From Pelomonas sp. CA6 (lineage in GTDB: Bacteria; Pseudomonadota; Gammaproteobacteria; Burkholderiales; Burkholderiaceae_C): a stretch of DNA of 64,000 nt. Location of the stretch: contig NZ_JAKZFD010000001.1 in the NCBI RefSeq assembly GCF_022549225.1, forward strand, positions 744,001 to 808,000. Direction: 5' to 3'. Below the pieces are notes generated by a model. It did not search any database, was not told the origin of the DNA, and saw only the letters and a list, made by a program, of their open reading frames with translations. This document shows, piece by piece, positions 17,193 to 26,531 of this stretch. Within the stretch, counting starts at the first letter, position 1, and the number at the start of each line of letters is the position of its first letter. The position numbers were made by a program, and so were the translations under genes.

Positions 17193-17832
17193 GGTCGCTT
17201 CCCTGCTGCGCGGCGGCGGGCGCGGTCGTCAGCAAAGCCTCCAGCCGTGCCAGTTCCTCGGGCGTGTTGGCGTTGGCGAAGGCCTCGGCGTCGCCGGGCT
17301 GGTCGAAGGGCACGAAGCGGGCGTTCTGCTGGCGCAGCCAGTCCTGCACGCGGCGCTGGTCGCGCGCCAGCGCATCGGCCAGCGATGGCGCCAGGCTGCG
17401 GTGCATCAGGCAGAAGGCGGCCTGCACGCGCGGCTCGCCGCCGTCCTGGCGCACCGGCACGGCCAGCCGGTCGCCGGGCCGCAGGGCCTGGCCCAGACGC
17501 TGCGCGAGATCGGCCGGCAGCAGCGGCGAGTCGCAGGGAACGGCCAGCAGCCAGGGCGTGTCCAACTGCTCCAGCGCGCTGAGCCAGCCGGCCAGCGGCC
17601 CAGGCTGGTCGGGCAGGCGGTCGCTGAGCACGCGCGGAGCGAGGCGGCGGTAGTCGTCCAGATGGCGGTTGGCGCTGATCCAGCAGGGCCCGACCTGTGG
17701 CGCCAGGCGCCGCAGCGCATGGGCCGCCAGCGCCTGCCCGGCGAGCGGCAGCAGGCCCTTGTCGGCGCCCCCCATGCGCTGACCTCGGCCGCCGGCCAGG
17801 ACCAGGCCGGTGAGCTGTTCGCGCTCAGGCAT
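17185..17832 (-). CDS. mobA: Molybdenum cofactor guanylyltransferase
   Basis: Transfers GMP from GTP to Mo-molybdopterin to make MGD, the cofactor form used by FdnG-type enzymes. The 215-residue product opens with LTGLVLAGGRGQRMGGADKGLLPLAG, the nucleotidyltransferase signature with the MobA-specific GGxDKG, and has LAVPCDSPLLPADL with the metal-binding Asp. Length is near E. coli MobA (194 aa). It overlaps its upstream neighbour by 8 bp and the downstream GNAT gene by 8 bp, so the operon is tightly coupled. Confidence 0.95.
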   Translation of the reverse strand: MPEREQLTGLVLAGGRGQRMGGADKGLLPLAGQALAAHALRRLAPQVGPCWISANRHLDDYRRLAPRVLSDRLPDQPGPLAGWLSALEQLDTPWLLAVPCDSPLLPADLAQRLGQALRPGDRLAVPVRQDGGEPRVQAAFCLMHRSLAPSLADALARDQRRVQDWLRQQNARFVPFDQPGDAEAFANANTPEELARLEALLTTAPAAAQQGSDHG

Positions 17833-18145
17833 CGCGCCCGCGGTCGTGGTCGCCGGGAAAGGCGTCGCCGTCCAACTGCGGCCCCTTCATCACCGCCACC
17901 ACCCAGCAGCCCACCAGCCAGGCCATCACCATGCTGAGCCCGAACAGCATCGCGCCGATGGCCATGTAGTCCAGCAGCTGGGCGCGGCGCAGCGCGTCCT
18001 CGGCGATGCCGGGTTGAATGCCGGTCTTGACCAGCTCGGCGACGCCGAAGGGCAGGGCCACGCAGCCGATCACGGCCGCCAGCGCCTTGCGCCGCAGTGC
18101 CGGCGTGAACCAGGCGGTGAAGGCGGAGGAGGGGGGCATGGCCAT
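17825..18145 (-). CDS. Small two-TM protein in the moaA-mobA operon
   Basis: Unrecognised protein of 106 aa. Two hydrophobic segments are visible: ALAAVIGCVALPFGVAELV (about 20-38) and YMAIGAMLFGLSMVMAWLVGCWVVAVM (about 56-82), with a charged C terminus rich in Asp and Arg. The start was put at ATG 18145 (an ATG at 18139 is also possible) because this lies 17 bp after moaA; a longer open frame overlaps moaA. The overlap with mobA by 8 bp argues that it is a real gene. Confidence 0.7.
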   Translation of the reverse strand: MAMPPSSAFTAWFTPALRRKALAAVIGCVALPFGVAELVKTGIQPGIAEDALRRAQLLDYMAIGAMLFGLSMVMAWLVGCWVVAVMKGPQLDGDAFPGDHDRGRDA

Positions 18146-18162
18146 GGCCTTGGGCGTAGCGG

Positions 18163-19299
18163 TCAGCCGCCGATGTAGTGCATCTCGATGCGCCGCTGCG
18201 GCGCGCTGTGGGCGCTGCGCAGCTCGGAATAGCGGTCCTCGCGCAGGCCCCACAGATCGGCCAGGGCCTGGCCGATCTGTGCGTCGCCGCAGGGCGCCAG
18301 GCCGGCGCCCGGATGGCCGCGCAGCAGCGCGCGCAGATCATGGCCCTGGTCCGCGAACAGGCAGGTGTAGAGCATGCCCTCGGTGGACAGGCGCGCTCGG
18401 TTGCAGTCGCCGCAGAAGGCCTGGGTGACGCTGGAGATCAGGCCGATCTCGCCCTGGCCGTCGGCATAGGCCCAGCGCTCGGCGGTCTCGCCGTGGACGC
18501 TGGGCGTCAGCGGCCGCAGCTCGAACTCCTCGCGCAGCCGCTGCAGCACCTCGGCCGACGGCAGCACGTCGTCCATGCGCCAGCCGTTGCTCATGCCCAC
18601 GTCCATGAACTCGATGAAGCGCAGGATGGCGCCGCTGCCGCGGAAATGGCGGGCCATGGGCAGGATCTCCTGCTCGTTGGTCCCGCGCTTGACCACCATG
18701 TTGACCTTCACCGGGTGCAGCCCGGCGGCCTGCGCGGCGGCGATGCCGTCCAGCACCTCGGCGACCGGGAAGTCCACGTCGTTCATCGCGCGGAACACGC
18801 GGTCGTCCATCGCGTCCAGGCTGACGGTGACGCGGCGCAGACCGGCTTGCTTCAGCGCCTGGGCCTTGCGCGCCAGCAGCGAGCCGTTGGTGGTCAGCGT
18901 CAGCTCCAGCGGCTCGCCCTCGGGCGTGCGCAGCTGTGCCAGCATCGCGATCAGGTCTTCGATGTTCTTGCGCAGCAGCGGCTCGCCGCCGGTCAGGCGC
19001 AGCTTGCGCACGCCCAGGCGCGCGAAGATGGCCGCCAGCCGGGTGATTTCCTCGAAGCTGAGCAGCTCGCCGTGCGGCAGGAAGCGATAGTGCTTGTCAA
19101 ACACTTCCTTGGGCATGCAGTAGCTGCAGCGGAAATTGCAGCGGTCGGTGACCGAAATGCGCAGGTCGCGCAGCGGCCGGCCGCGCGCGTCGGCGATCAG
19201 CGGCAGGGCTTGCAGGGGGGTGTCCTGCGACAGCGGGGGCACACGCGGCAGGCGCGCCCGCTGGCGCAGATCGAGCAGGGGTATCACGCCGTCGGTCAT
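18163..19299 (-). CDS. moaA: GTP 3',8-cyclase, molybdenum cofactor biosynthesis
   Basis: Radical SAM enzyme for the first step of molybdopterin synthesis. The 378-residue product has the N-terminal cluster CNFRCSYC (Cys54, 58, 61), the GGEP motif in [17 protein letters not shown], the C-terminal cluster motif [20 protein letters not shown], and the C-terminal Gly-Gly (YIGG) required for catalysis. ATG 19299 gives a normal length; MRS upstream at 19308 is an alternative. The much longer open frame upstream crosses the divergent kinase gene and is not real. It heads the moaA-TM-mobA-GNAT operon. Confidence 0.96.
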   Translation of the reverse strand: MTDGVIPLLDLRQRARLPRVPPLSQDTPLQALPLIADARGRPLRDLRISVTDRCNFRCSYCMPKEVFDKHYRFLPHGELLSFEEITRLAAIFARLGVRKLRLTGGEPLLRKNIEDLIAMLAQLRTPEGEPLELTLTTNGSLLARKAQALKQAGLRRVTVSLDAMDDRVFRAMNDVDFPVAEVLDGIAAAQAAGLHPVKVNMVVKRGTNEQEILPMARHFRGSGAILRFIEFMDVGMSNGWRMDDVLPSAEVLQRLREEFELRPLTPSVHGETAERWAYADGQGEIGLISSVTQAFCGDCNRARLSTEGMLYTCLFADQGHDLRALLRGHPGAGLAPCGDAQIGQALADLWGLREDRYSELRSAHSAPQRRIEMHYIGG

Positions 19300-19431
19300 G
19301 GACCGCATTGTGCCTGCTGGCCCATGGCCCTGCCTTGATCCAGTCCGTTTCCACCCCGGGGAACCCGCCTGGAGCGTGCATTCTTGATGGACGCGGTTGC
19401 GCCGGCGGCCGGCCGGCGGTTGAATCGCGGC

Positions 19432-20370
19432 ATGCCCCTGCTGCGCCATCCCGACCTGCCCCGCTTCGTCGCCTTTGGCGAGGCGCTGACCGATCTGATC
19501 CGCGTCGCGCCCGACCAATGGCTGAGCCGCTGCGGCGGCGCGCCGTGGAACGTGGCGCGCGCGATGTCCAGCCTGGGGGAGTTGGCGGCCTTCGCCGGCG
19601 GGCTCAGCGCCGACGTGTTCGGCCAGGCGCAGTGGCGCGAAAGCGCGGACGCCAACCTGGACCTGCGCTTCCTGCAGCAGAACGCCCATGGGCCGCTGCT
19701 GGCGGTGGTGCACGAGACACAGCCCCCACAGTACTTCTTCATCGGTGAGAACAGCGCCGACCTGCATTTCCGCCCCGAGGCGCTACCAGCGGGCTGGATG
19801 GGGGCGCTGCGCTGGGCCTTCTTCGGCTCTATCAGCCTGGTGCGCCCGCCGCTGGCGGAGCGGCTGCTGGCGTTGGCGGAGCGGCTCAAGGCGCAGGGCA
19901 AGCTGATCGCCTACGACCCCAACTACCGGCTGCTCATGGACGCCGGCTACGACGAGACCCTGGAGCGCATGTGCCGGCTGGCCGATGTGATCAAGGTGTC
20001 GGACGAAGACCTCTGCGGCCTGTTCCGTGTGCCCGACCCGCGCGTGGGGCTGGCCCAGATCAGCGCCTGGAATCCGCGCGCGCTGCTGCTGCTGACGCAG
20101 GGCGACCGTGGCGCGCGGCTGTTCCACCCGCAGGGCGAGCTGCATGGCCGGCCGCCGCCGGTGGTGGTGGTGGACAGCGTGGGCGCCGGCGACGCCGCGG
20201 TGGCCGGGCTGCTGCATGCGCTGATGCAGGGCGAGCGCGCGCCCGAGCAATGGCTGCGCTGGGCCCTCGCGGCCGGCAGTGCCGCCTGCGAGCAGCCCGG
20301 CGCGCAGGCGCCGCGCGCGGACCGCGTGCGCGCGCTGCTGGACGGCGTGCAGATCCTGCCCGCGCCCTGA
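19432..20370 (+). CDS. PfkB-family carbohydrate kinase (fructokinase-like)
   Basis: Sugar kinase of 312 aa. The N terminus [13 protein letters not shown] and [30 protein letters not shown] are the sugar-binding signature of fructokinase-type PfkB proteins; [17 protein letters not shown] (about 244-260) holds the anion hole and catalytic Asp. ATG 19432 is preferred; TTG 19384 and ATG 19387 would add a 15-16 residue non-homologous extension. It diverges from moaA and its stop abuts the convergent paaY stop. Fructose is the likeliest substrate but others are possible. Confidence 0.88.
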   Translation: MPLLRHPDLPRFVAFGEALTDLIRVAPDQWLSRCGGAPWNVARAMSSLGELAAFAGGLSADVFGQAQWRESADANLDLRFLQQNAHGPLLAVVHETQPPQYFFIGENSADLHFRPEALPAGWMGALRWAFFGSISLVRPPLAERLLALAERLKAQGKLIAYDPNYRLLMDAGYDETLERMCRLADVIKVSDEDLCGLFRVPDPRVGLAQISAWNPRALLLLTQGDRGARLFHPQGELHGRPPPVVVVDSVGAGDAAVAGLLHALMQGERAPEQWLRWALAAGSAACEQPGAQAPRADRVRALLDGVQILPAP

Positions 20371-20973
20371 TCAGCCGCGCTTGGTGGCCACCAGCGTCTG
20401 CGGGCCGCCCACCTGCAGGCGCGGCCGCTGCGCTTCGGGCTCGGCCAGCGGCTGGCATTCCACCAGCGAGGCCTGGCAGCGCTGCGTCAGCGTCTGGTAG
20501 GTGCGCGTGCCTTCGAGCTTCCAGCGCATCTCGTCCTCGCTGAGCTCGCGCACCACCTTGGCGGGCAGGCCGGCGATCAGCGACTTCTGCGGCAGCTTCT
20601 GCCCCGCCTTCACGAAGGCGCAGGCGGCGACGATGCTGTACGCGCCGACCTCCGCCTCGTCCATCACCACCGCGTTCATGCCCACCAGCGCGTCGTGGCG
20701 CACCACGCAGCCGTGCAGCACGGCGCCATGGCCGATGTGGCCGTTGCGCTCCACCACTGTTTCCGAGTCCGGGAAGCCGTGCACCACGCAGCCGTCCTGC
20801 ACATTGGCACCCTCCATCAGCACGATGCGGCCGAAGTCGCCGCGCAGCGAGGCGCAGGGGCCCACATAGCAGCCGGGGCCGACGATGACGTCGCCGATCA
20901 GCACCGCGGTCGGGTGCACGTGCGCGCTGGGATGGACCACCGGGCGCAGCCCGTCGATGGCGTAGCAGGGCAT
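20371..20973 (-). CDS. paaY: Phenylacetate degradation protein PaaY (hexapeptide-repeat thioesterase)
   Basis: Left-handed beta-helix protein of 200 aa of the gamma-carbonic anhydrase fold. Hexapeptide repeats run from [20 protein letters not shown] through [22 protein letters not shown], with metal-ligand histidines in VVHGFPD and [13 protein letters not shown]. coli PaaY is a thioesterase that clears stalled ring-derived CoA adducts of the paa pathway. The ATG at 20973 has GGAGAC upstream. It is transcribed away from paaG across the promoter region that carries the PaaR-like palindrome. Confidence 0.9.
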   Translation of the reverse strand: MPCYAIDGLRPVVHPSAHVHPTAVLIGDVIVGPGCYVGPCASLRGDFGRIVLMEGANVQDGCVVHGFPDSETVVERNGHIGHGAVLHGCVVRHDALVGMNAVVMDEAEVGAYSIVAACAFVKAGQKLPQKSLIAGLPAKVVRELSEDEMRWKLEGTRTYQTLTQRCQASLVECQPLAEPEAQRPRLQVGGPQTLVATKRG

Positions 20974-21069
20974 GGAGTCTCCTTGTCGATGGATGGGGCC
21001 GAGGGCGCCTGGCGCGCGTCGGGTCGGTGGACTAGGGTATTCACCAGCCCTCGAAAACGTGGATCGGCC

Positions 21070-21114
21070 TTGCGTCAGATCAAGCAGGACCTTACGATCT
21101 ACCGACCGGTCGGT
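21070..21114 (+). promoter_or_regulatory. paaG promoter with TetR-type (PaaR) operator
   Basis: A sigma-70-like pair is visible: TTGCGT (21070-21075) and TACGAT (21093-21098) with a 17-bp spacer. Right after the -10, at 21101-21114, is the perfect 14-bp palindrome ACCGACCGGTCGGT. This is the kind of operator used by TetR-family catabolic regulators, including PaaR of betaproteobacteria. Its position over the start point fits repression. The regulator is probably the TetR gene at 27679-28290. Confidence 0.75.
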
Positions 21115-21143
21115 CAAGAGTGTTTGTGAAAGGTCAAACGTCC

Positions 21144-21959
21144 ATGTCCCAGTCCACGCTACCCGCTGCAGACTGCGTCCTCGTCGCCCAGGAAGGCGCG
21201 GTGCGCGTGCTGACGCTGAACCGCCCGCAGGCCCTCAATGCCTTCACCGCCACCATGCTGGCCCATCTGCGCCAGGCGCTGGACGATGCGGCGCATGACC
21301 GCGCGGTGCGCGCGGTGCTGGTCAGCGGCGCCGGGCGCGCCTTCTGCGCCGGCCAAGACCTCAGCGACCCGCTGATCAAGCCCGAGGCGGACCAGCCGCC
21401 CAAGGACATCGGCCATCTGCTGGACCACTACTACATCCCGCTGGCGCTGCGCCTGCGCAGCATGCCGGTGCCGGTGGTCTGCGCGGTGAACGGCGTCGCC
21501 GCCGGCGCCGGCGCCAATTTCGCGCTGGGCTGCGACCTCGTCGTCGCGGCGCAATCGGCCAGCTTCATCCAGGCCTTTTCCAAGATCGGCCTGATCCCCG
21601 ACTGCGGCGGCAGCTGGCTGCTGACGCGTCTGGTGGGCCGCGCGCGCGCGCGGCAGCTGGCCCTGCTGGGCGACAAGCTGCCCGCCGATCAGGCCCAGTC
21701 CTGGGGCCTGATCGCGCGCTGCGTGCCCGACGACCAGCTCGCCGCCGAGGGCATGGCCCTGGCCCAGCGCCTGGCGGCCATGCCCACCAAGGCCCTGGTC
21801 GAGACGCGCCGCATCCTGGACGAGGCCCTGGAGCTGAACCTGGAAGACGCGCTGAAGCTGGAGGCGCGGCTGCAGAGCCAGCTCGGCTTCGCCCACGACT
21901 ACCAGGAGGGCGTCAACGCCTTCCTCGACAAGCGCGCCCCTCAGTACAAGGACCGTTGA
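21144..21959 (+). CDS. paaG: Ring 1,2-epoxyphenylacetyl-CoA isomerase
   Basis: Crotonase-family enzyme that turns 1,2-epoxyphenylacetyl-CoA into oxepin-CoA and also handles later double-bond isomerisation. The 271-residue product has the oxyanion-hole segments [14 protein letters not shown] and [23 protein letters not shown], followed by the PaaG-type [20 protein letters not shown] with the catalytic Asp. ATG 21144 gives family length; an upstream in-frame GTG at 21120 is less likely. It is the first gene of the rightward paa operon, and paaI starts 4 bp after its stop. Confidence 0.94.
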   Translation: MSQSTLPAADCVLVAQEGAVRVLTLNRPQALNAFTATMLAHLRQALDDAAHDRAVRAVLVSGAGRAFCAGQDLSDPLIKPEADQPPKDIGHLLDHYYIPLALRLRSMPVPVVCAVNGVAAGAGANFALGCDLVVAAQSASFIQAFSKIGLIPDCGGSWLLTRLVGRARARQLALLGDKLPADQAQSWGLIARCVPDDQLAAEGMALAQRLAAMPTKALVETRRILDEALELNLEDALKLEARLQSQLGFAHDYQEGVNAFLDKRAPQYKDR

Positions 21960-21963
21960 CCCG

Positions 21964-22404
21964 ATGACGCCGCAACAGATTGCCGAAGCGGTCCGCGACG
22001 CGATGTTCGCGAACGACCGCGCCTCCCGCGGCCTGGGGCTGGAGATCCTCTCCGTCGGACCGGGCAGCGCCTGCATCCGCATGACCGTGCGCGAGGACAT
22101 GCTCAACGGTTTCGACATCTGCCATGGGGGTTATGTGACCACCCTGGCGGATTCCACCTTCGCCTTCGCCTGCAACTCGTACAACGAGATGACGGTGGCG
22201 TCGGGCTTCGCGATCGACATCGTCGCGCCGTCCCGACTGGGTGACACGCTGGTGGCGACGGCCTGCGAGGTGTCGCTGGCCGGGCGCACCGGCGTCTACG
22301 ACATCACGGTCCGCAACCAGCGCGATGAACTCATCGCGGTGTTCCGCGGCCGTTCCTACCGGATCAAGGGCCGGCCGGTCGTCGCCGAGCTGGGCCCGCA
22401 GTAA
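21964..22404 (+). CDS. paaI: Hydroxyphenylacetyl-CoA thioesterase PaaI
   Basis: Hotdog-fold acyl-CoA thioesterase of 146 aa that releases CoA from dead-end ring-hydroxylated phenylacetyl-CoA. The conserved motif FDICHGGYVTTLADSTFAFACNSYNE (about 43-70) includes the family HGG and catalytic Asp; DIVAPSRLGDTLVATACEV is the second typical block. Length matches E. coli PaaI (140 aa). It begins 4 bp after paaG, so it is coupled, with 53 bp to paaK. Confidence 0.93.
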   Translation: MTPQQIAEAVRDAMFANDRASRGLGLEILSVGPGSACIRMTVREDMLNGFDICHGGYVTTLADSTFAFACNSYNEMTVASGFAIDIVAPSRLGDTLVATACEVSLAGRTGVYDITVRNQRDELIAVFRGRSYRIKGRPVVAELGPQ

Positions 22405-22457
22405 CGAGAGAAAGCGGTGAACCGGTCGCGTCCGCGGCCGGACCGAGGAGACAAGAG

Positions 22458-23768
22458 ATGCCCGTGAAGACCCCCGCCCCCGGCGACCTGGAACCCATCG
22501 AGAAGGCCAGCCAGGACGAGCTGCGCGCGCTGCAGTTGCAGCGCCTGCAGTGGTCGCTGCAGCATGCCTACGACAACGTGCCGCACTACAAGGCCGCGTT
22601 CGACGCCAAGGGCGTGCATCCCAGCGACCTCAAGGAGCTGGCCGACCTGGCCAAGTTCCCGTTCACGACCAAGAAGGACCTGCGCGACAACTACCCCTTC
22701 GGGATGTTCGCGGTCCCGCGCGAGCAGGTGTCGCGCATCCACGCCTCCAGCGGCACCACCGGCAAGCCCACCGTCGTGGGCTACACGCAGCGCGACATCG
22801 ACACCTGGGCCAATCTGGTCGCGCGTTCGCTGCGCGCGGCCGGCACGCGGGCCGGCGACATCGTCCACATCGCCTACGGCTACGGCCTGTTCACCGGCGG
22901 CCTGGGCGCGCACTATGGCGCCGAGCGCCTGGGCTGCACCGTGATCCCGATGTCCGGCGGCCAGACCGAGAAGCAGGTCCAGCTCATCCAGGACTTCAAG
23001 CCCGACGTCATCATGGTCACGCCCAGCTACATGCAGGTGATCATCGAAGAGTTCGCGCGCCAGGGCCTGGACGCGCGCGACTGCTCGCTGAAGGTCGGCG
23101 TGTTCGGCGCGGAACCCTGGACCGAGGCGATGCGCGCCGAAATCGAATCCAAGGCCGGCATTGACGCGCTGGACATCTATGGCCTGTCCGAGGTGATGGG
23201 CCCCGGCGTCGCCAACGAATGCATCGAGTCCAAGGACGGCCCGGTGATCTGGGAAGACCACTTCTACCCCGAGATCATCGACCCCGAGACCGGCGAGGTG
23301 CTGCCCGACGGCTCCGAGGGCGAGCTGGTCTTCACCTCGCTGTCCAAGGAAGCGCTGCCGGTGATCCGCTACCGCACCCGCGACCTGACCCGGCTGCTGC
23401 CGCCCACCTCGCGCAGCATGCGCCGCATGGGCAAGATCGTCGGCCGCAGCGACGACATGCTGATCATCCGCGGCGTCAACCTGTTCCCGACCCAGATCGA
23501 GGAGCTGGTGCTGCGCGAGCCGGGTCTGTCCGGCCAGTACCAGATCGTGGTCAGCCGCGACGGCCATCTGGATGCGGTCGAGGTGCGCTGCGAACTCTCC
23601 TCCGCGGCGGTCGGCACGGCCGACATCGCGGTGATCGCCAAGTCGCTGCAGCACCGCATCAAGACCCTGATCGGGGTCTCCACCAAGGTGCTGATCGGAC
23701 CGCCGGATTCCATCGAACGCACGCTGGTGGGCAAGGCGCGCCGCGTGATCGACCACCGTCCCAAGTAA
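22458..23768 (+). CDS. paaK: Phenylacetate-CoA ligase
   Basis: Adenylate-forming enzyme that activates phenylacetate to phenylacetyl-CoA with ATP, the entry step of the pathway. The 436-residue product has the P-loop ASSGTTGKPTVVGYT (about 98-112), the middle motif DIYGLSEVMGPGVANEC and the hinge region GRSDDMLIIRGVNLFPTQIEE. Length and motifs equal E. coli PaaK (437 aa). GAGGAGACAAG precedes ATG 22458. It lies between paaI and the monooxygenase genes paaABCDE. Confidence 0.97.
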   Translation: MPVKTPAPGDLEPIEKASQDELRALQLQRLQWSLQHAYDNVPHYKAAFDAKGVHPSDLKELADLAKFPFTTKKDLRDNYPFGMFAVPREQVSRIHASSGTTGKPTVVGYTQRDIDTWANLVARSLRAAGTRAGDIVHIAYGYGLFTGGLGAHYGAERLGCTVIPMSGGQTEKQVQLIQDFKPDVIMVTPSYMQVIIEEFARQGLDARDCSLKVGVFGAEPWTEAMRAEIESKAGIDALDIYGLSEVMGPGVANECIESKDGPVIWEDHFYPEIIDPETGEVLPDGSEGELVFTSLSKEALPVIRYRTRDLTRLLPPTSRSMRRMGKIVGRSDDMLIIRGVNLFPTQIEELVLREPGLSGQYQIVVSRDGHLDAVEVRCELSSAAVGTADIAVIAKSLQHRIKTLIGVSTKVLIGPPDSIERTLVGKARRVIDHRPK

Positions 23769-23801
23769 GCGCGCCCCTTCAATTCTTGAAAGGAACGACA
23801 G

Positions 23802-24803
23802 ATGTACACGCAAGCGATGAGCATCGGCCCGCAGGACCAGGCCAGCAAGCTGCAGACCGCCGAGGAGCGCCAGCGCACCGAGGCCTTCGAGTCGCGCATC
23901 GATGCCGGCGACTTCATCGAGGCCAAGGACTGGATGCCCGAGCACTACCGCAAGACCCTGGTGCGCCAGATCAGCCAGCACGCGCATTCCGAGATCGTCG
24001 GCATGCTGCCCGAGGGCAACTGGATCACGCGCGCGCCCACGCTCAAGCGCAAGGCCATCCTGCTGGCCAAGGTGCAGGACGAGGGCGGGCACGGCCTCTA
24101 TCTGTACTCGGCCGCCGAGACCCTGGGCACCAGCCGCGACCAGATGCTGGACGCGCTGCACTCGGGCAAGGCCAAGTACAGCTCCATCTTCAACTACCCC
24201 ACGCTGACCTGGGCCGACATCGGCGTGATCGGCTGGCTGGTCGACGGTGCGGCCATCATGAACCAGGTGCCGCTGTGCCGCTGCTCGTATGGCCCGTATG
24301 CGCGCGCGATGATCCGCATCTGCCGCGAGGAGAGCTTCCACCAGCGCCAGGGCTATGAAAGCCTGCTGGTGATGATGCGCGACGGCACGCCCGAGCAGAA
24401 GGCCATGGTGCAGGACGCGGTGAACCGCTGGTGGTGGCCCTCGCTGATGATGTTCGGACCGCACGACAAGGACTCGCCCAACTCCGAGCAGTCCATGCGC
24501 TGGGGCATCAAGCGCATTTCCAACGACGACCTGCGCCAGAAATTCGTCGACGCCACCGTGCCCCAGGCCGAGGTGCTGGGCATCAGCCTGCCCGACGCCG
24601 ACCTGAAGTGGAACGAGGCGCGCGGCCACTACGACTTCGGTGCGATCGACTGGTCGGAGTTCTGGCGCGTCGTCGGCGGCGAAGGCCAGTGCAACCGCGA
24701 ACGTCTGAACGCCCGCGTCAAGGCCTGGGAAGACGGCGCCTGGGTGCGCGAGGCCGCGCTGGCCCACGCCCGCAAGCAGCAACCCCAGGCCGAGGCGGCC
24801 TGA
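23802..24803 (+). CDS. paaA: Phenylacetyl-CoA 1,2-epoxidase catalytic subunit
   Basis: Di-iron oxygenase subunit that epoxidises the ring of phenylacetyl-CoA. The 333-residue product has [20 protein letters not shown] and [20 protein letters not shown] (ExxH-type iron ligands), then [15 protein letters not shown] as the second ligand set. It is the first of the paaABCDE block. The start [10 protein letters not shown] follows a GAAAGGA. Length is close to E. coli PaaA (309 aa). Confidence 0.97.
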   Translation: MYTQAMSIGPQDQASKLQTAEERQRTEAFESRIDAGDFIEAKDWMPEHYRKTLVRQISQHAHSEIVGMLPEGNWITRAPTLKRKAILLAKVQDEGGHGLYLYSAAETLGTSRDQMLDALHSGKAKYSSIFNYPTLTWADIGVIGWLVDGAAIMNQVPLCRCSYGPYARAMIRICREESFHQRQGYESLLVMMRDGTPEQKAMVQDAVNRWWWPSLMMFGPHDKDSPNSEQSMRWGIKRISNDDLRQKFVDATVPQAEVLGISLPDADLKWNEARGHYDFGAIDWSEFWRVVGGEGQCNRERLNARVKAWEDGAWVREAALAHARKQQPQAEAA

Positions 24804-24837
24804 CGGCCCAGCTCGGAACGATGCAAGGAGAAACCCA

Positions 24838-25143
24838 ATGAGCGTGAATCAACAAACCGGTGCCAACGAATGGCCGCTGTGGGAAGTCTTCGTCCGCTCC
24901 AAGGCGGGCCTGGACCACAAGCACTGCGGCAGCCTGCATGCCAGCGACGCCAAGATGGCGCTGCAGATGGCCCGCGACGTCTACACCCGCCGCCAGGAAG
25001 GCGTGAGCCTCTGGGTCGTGCCGTCCAGCGCGATCGTCGCGTCCGATCCCGGCGAGAAGGGCAGCTACTTCGATCCGATGGAAGACAAGGTGTACCGCCA
25101 CCCCACCTTCTATGAGCTGCCCGAGTCCGTCAACCACATGTAA
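24838..25143 (+). CDS. paaB: Phenylacetyl-CoA epoxidase subunit PaaB
   Basis: Small subunit of 101 aa of the epoxidase complex, which bridges PaaAC heterodimers. The whole protein matches the family: WPLWEVFVRSKAGLDHKHCGSLHASDAKMAL at the start and YFDPMEDKVYRHPTFYELP near the end. Length is close to E. coli PaaB (95 aa). It has its own AAGGAG and lies 34 bp after paaA and 18 bp before paaC. Confidence 0.97.
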   Translation: MSVNQQTGANEWPLWEVFVRSKAGLDHKHCGSLHASDAKMALQMARDVYTRRQEGVSLWVVPSSAIVASDPGEKGSYFDPMEDKVYRHPTFYELPESVNHM

Positions 25144-25161
25144 AGAACGGCCGAGAACGCC

Positions 25162-25950
25162 ATGACACAAGCTTCGATCACGGTCGTCGAGCGGGCTGAC
25201 ATCCGCTACCTGCTGCGCCTGGCGGACAGCTGCCTGGTGCTGTCGCAGCGCCTGGGCGAGTGGTGCGGCCATGCCCCCATCCTCGAAGAGGACCTGGCGC
25301 TGACCAACATGGCGCTGGACCTGCTGGGCCAGGCGCGCGGTGTGCTGACCCGCGTGGGCCAGCTCAACGGCGCGGCCGGCGGCAGCGTCTATGACGAGGA
25401 CCAGCTGGCCTTCCTGCGCGACGAGCGCCAGTACCTGAACCCGGTGCTGATGGAGCTTCCGCGCGGCGACTTCGCGTTCACGCAGCTGCGCAACCTGATG
25501 GTTTCGTCCTGGCTGCTGCTGCTGTGGCAGCGTCTGCAGGCCAGCAGCGACGCCGAGATCGCGGCGATCGCCGAGAAAGCGCTCAAGGAAGCCCGCTACC
25601 ACCAGCAGCATGCTGCCGACTGGGTGCTGCGCCTGGGGGACGGCACCGAGGAATCGGCGCGCCGCTGCCGCGAGGCGCTGGACCAGCTGTGGCCCTATGT
25701 CGGCGAGCTGTTCAGCGACGATGACGCGGACGCCGCGGCGCAGGCCTCGGGCCTGGGCCCGGCGTGGTCCACGCTGAAGGGCGACTGGCTGGCGCAGCTG
25801 GACGAGGTGCTGGCCGCCGCCAAGCTCGCGCGGCCCAAGGACAGCGCCCATGTCTTCTCCGGCCGGCGCGGCGTGCACAGCGAGCACATGGGCCACATGC
25901 TGGCGACCCTGCAGTACCTGCAGCGCGCCTATCCCGGCGGGCGCTGGTAA
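25162..25950 (+). CDS. paaC: Phenylacetyl-CoA epoxidase structural subunit PaaC
   Basis: Ferritin-fold partner of PaaA, 262 aa, which stabilises the catalytic subunit but does not bind the diiron site productively. Recognised by CLVLSQRLGEWCGHAPILEEDLALTNMALDLLGQARG (about 22-58) and KEARYHQQHAADWVLRLGDGTEES, both family hallmarks. The length fits E. coli PaaC (248 aa). It is followed by paaD after 20 bp. Confidence 0.96.
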   Translation: MTQASITVVERADIRYLLRLADSCLVLSQRLGEWCGHAPILEEDLALTNMALDLLGQARGVLTRVGQLNGAAGGSVYDEDQLAFLRDERQYLNPVLMELPRGDFAFTQLRNLMVSSWLLLLWQRLQASSDAEIAAIAEKALKEARYHQQHAADWVLRLGDGTEESARRCREALDQLWPYVGELFSDDDADAAAQASGLGPAWSTLKGDWLAQLDEVLAAAKLARPKDSAHVFSGRRGVHSEHMGHMLATLQYLQRAYPGGRW

Positions 25951-25970
25951 GCCGGGCGGGGCCGCAAGCG

Positions 25971-26516
25971 ATGACCGCGCTTTCGCATCTTTCATCGAGC
26001 GCGCCGCGCGACCAGGGCTGCGGGCGTCTGACCTCGGCCTGGGAGGTCCTGCGCCAGATCCCGGATCCCGAGGTGCCGGCGATCACGCTGGTCGAGCTGG
26101 GCATCGTGCGCGACCTGCGCCTGCTGGAGGACGGCGGCGACGGCGTCGAGGTGGTGCTGACGCCGACCTACTCCGGCTGCCCGGCCACCGAGCTGATCCA
26201 GGACCAGGTCCGCGAGGCGCTGGCGCGCTTCGGCGAGGTGCGCATCACGCTGCAGCGCTCGCCGGCCTGGACCACCGACTGGATCAGCGACGAGGGCCGC
26301 GAGAAGCTGCGCGCCTACGGCATCGCGCCGCCCGGGCGCTGCGGCGCCGCGGCCGAGCAGCCGATACGCGTGGTGCGCCGCGCGCCGCAGCTGCAGTGCC
26401 CGCGCTGCGGCAGCGCGCAGACCGAGCAGCTCTCGGCCTTCGGCTCCACCGCCTGCAAGTCGCTGTTCCGCTGCCTTGCCTGCCGCGAGCCCTTCGAATA
26501 CTTCAAACCCATCTGA
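25971..26516 (+). CDS. paaD: Phenylacetate degradation protein PaaD (MIP18/SufT-like assembly factor)
   Basis: Protein of 181 aa with an N-terminal MIP18/DUF59-type domain (WEVLRQIPDPEVPAITLVELGIVRDL; TPTYSGCPATELI) and a C-terminal metal-binding tail with QCPRCGS and FRCLAC. E. coli PaaD is needed for epoxidase activity, probably for Fe-S insertion into PaaE. The ATG at 25971 lies 20 bp after paaC; a longer open frame runs antiphase through paaC and is not used. It ends 15 bp before paaE. Confidence 0.94.
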   Translation: MTALSHLSSSAPRDQGCGRLTSAWEVLRQIPDPEVPAITLVELGIVRDLRLLEDGGDGVEVVLTPTYSGCPATELIQDQVREALARFGEVRITLQRSPAWTTDWISDEGREKLRAYGIAPPGRCGAAAEQPIRVVRRAPQLQCPRCGSAQTEQLSAFGSTACKSLFRCLACREPFEYFKPI

Positions 26517-26531
26517 AAGACAGGACCCATC

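Noticed and set aside
18163-19767. A 534-aa version of moaA starting upstream of 19299
   Set aside because: The extra residues are encoded opposite the divergent kinase gene and lack MoaA homology; ATG 19299 gives normal MoaA length.
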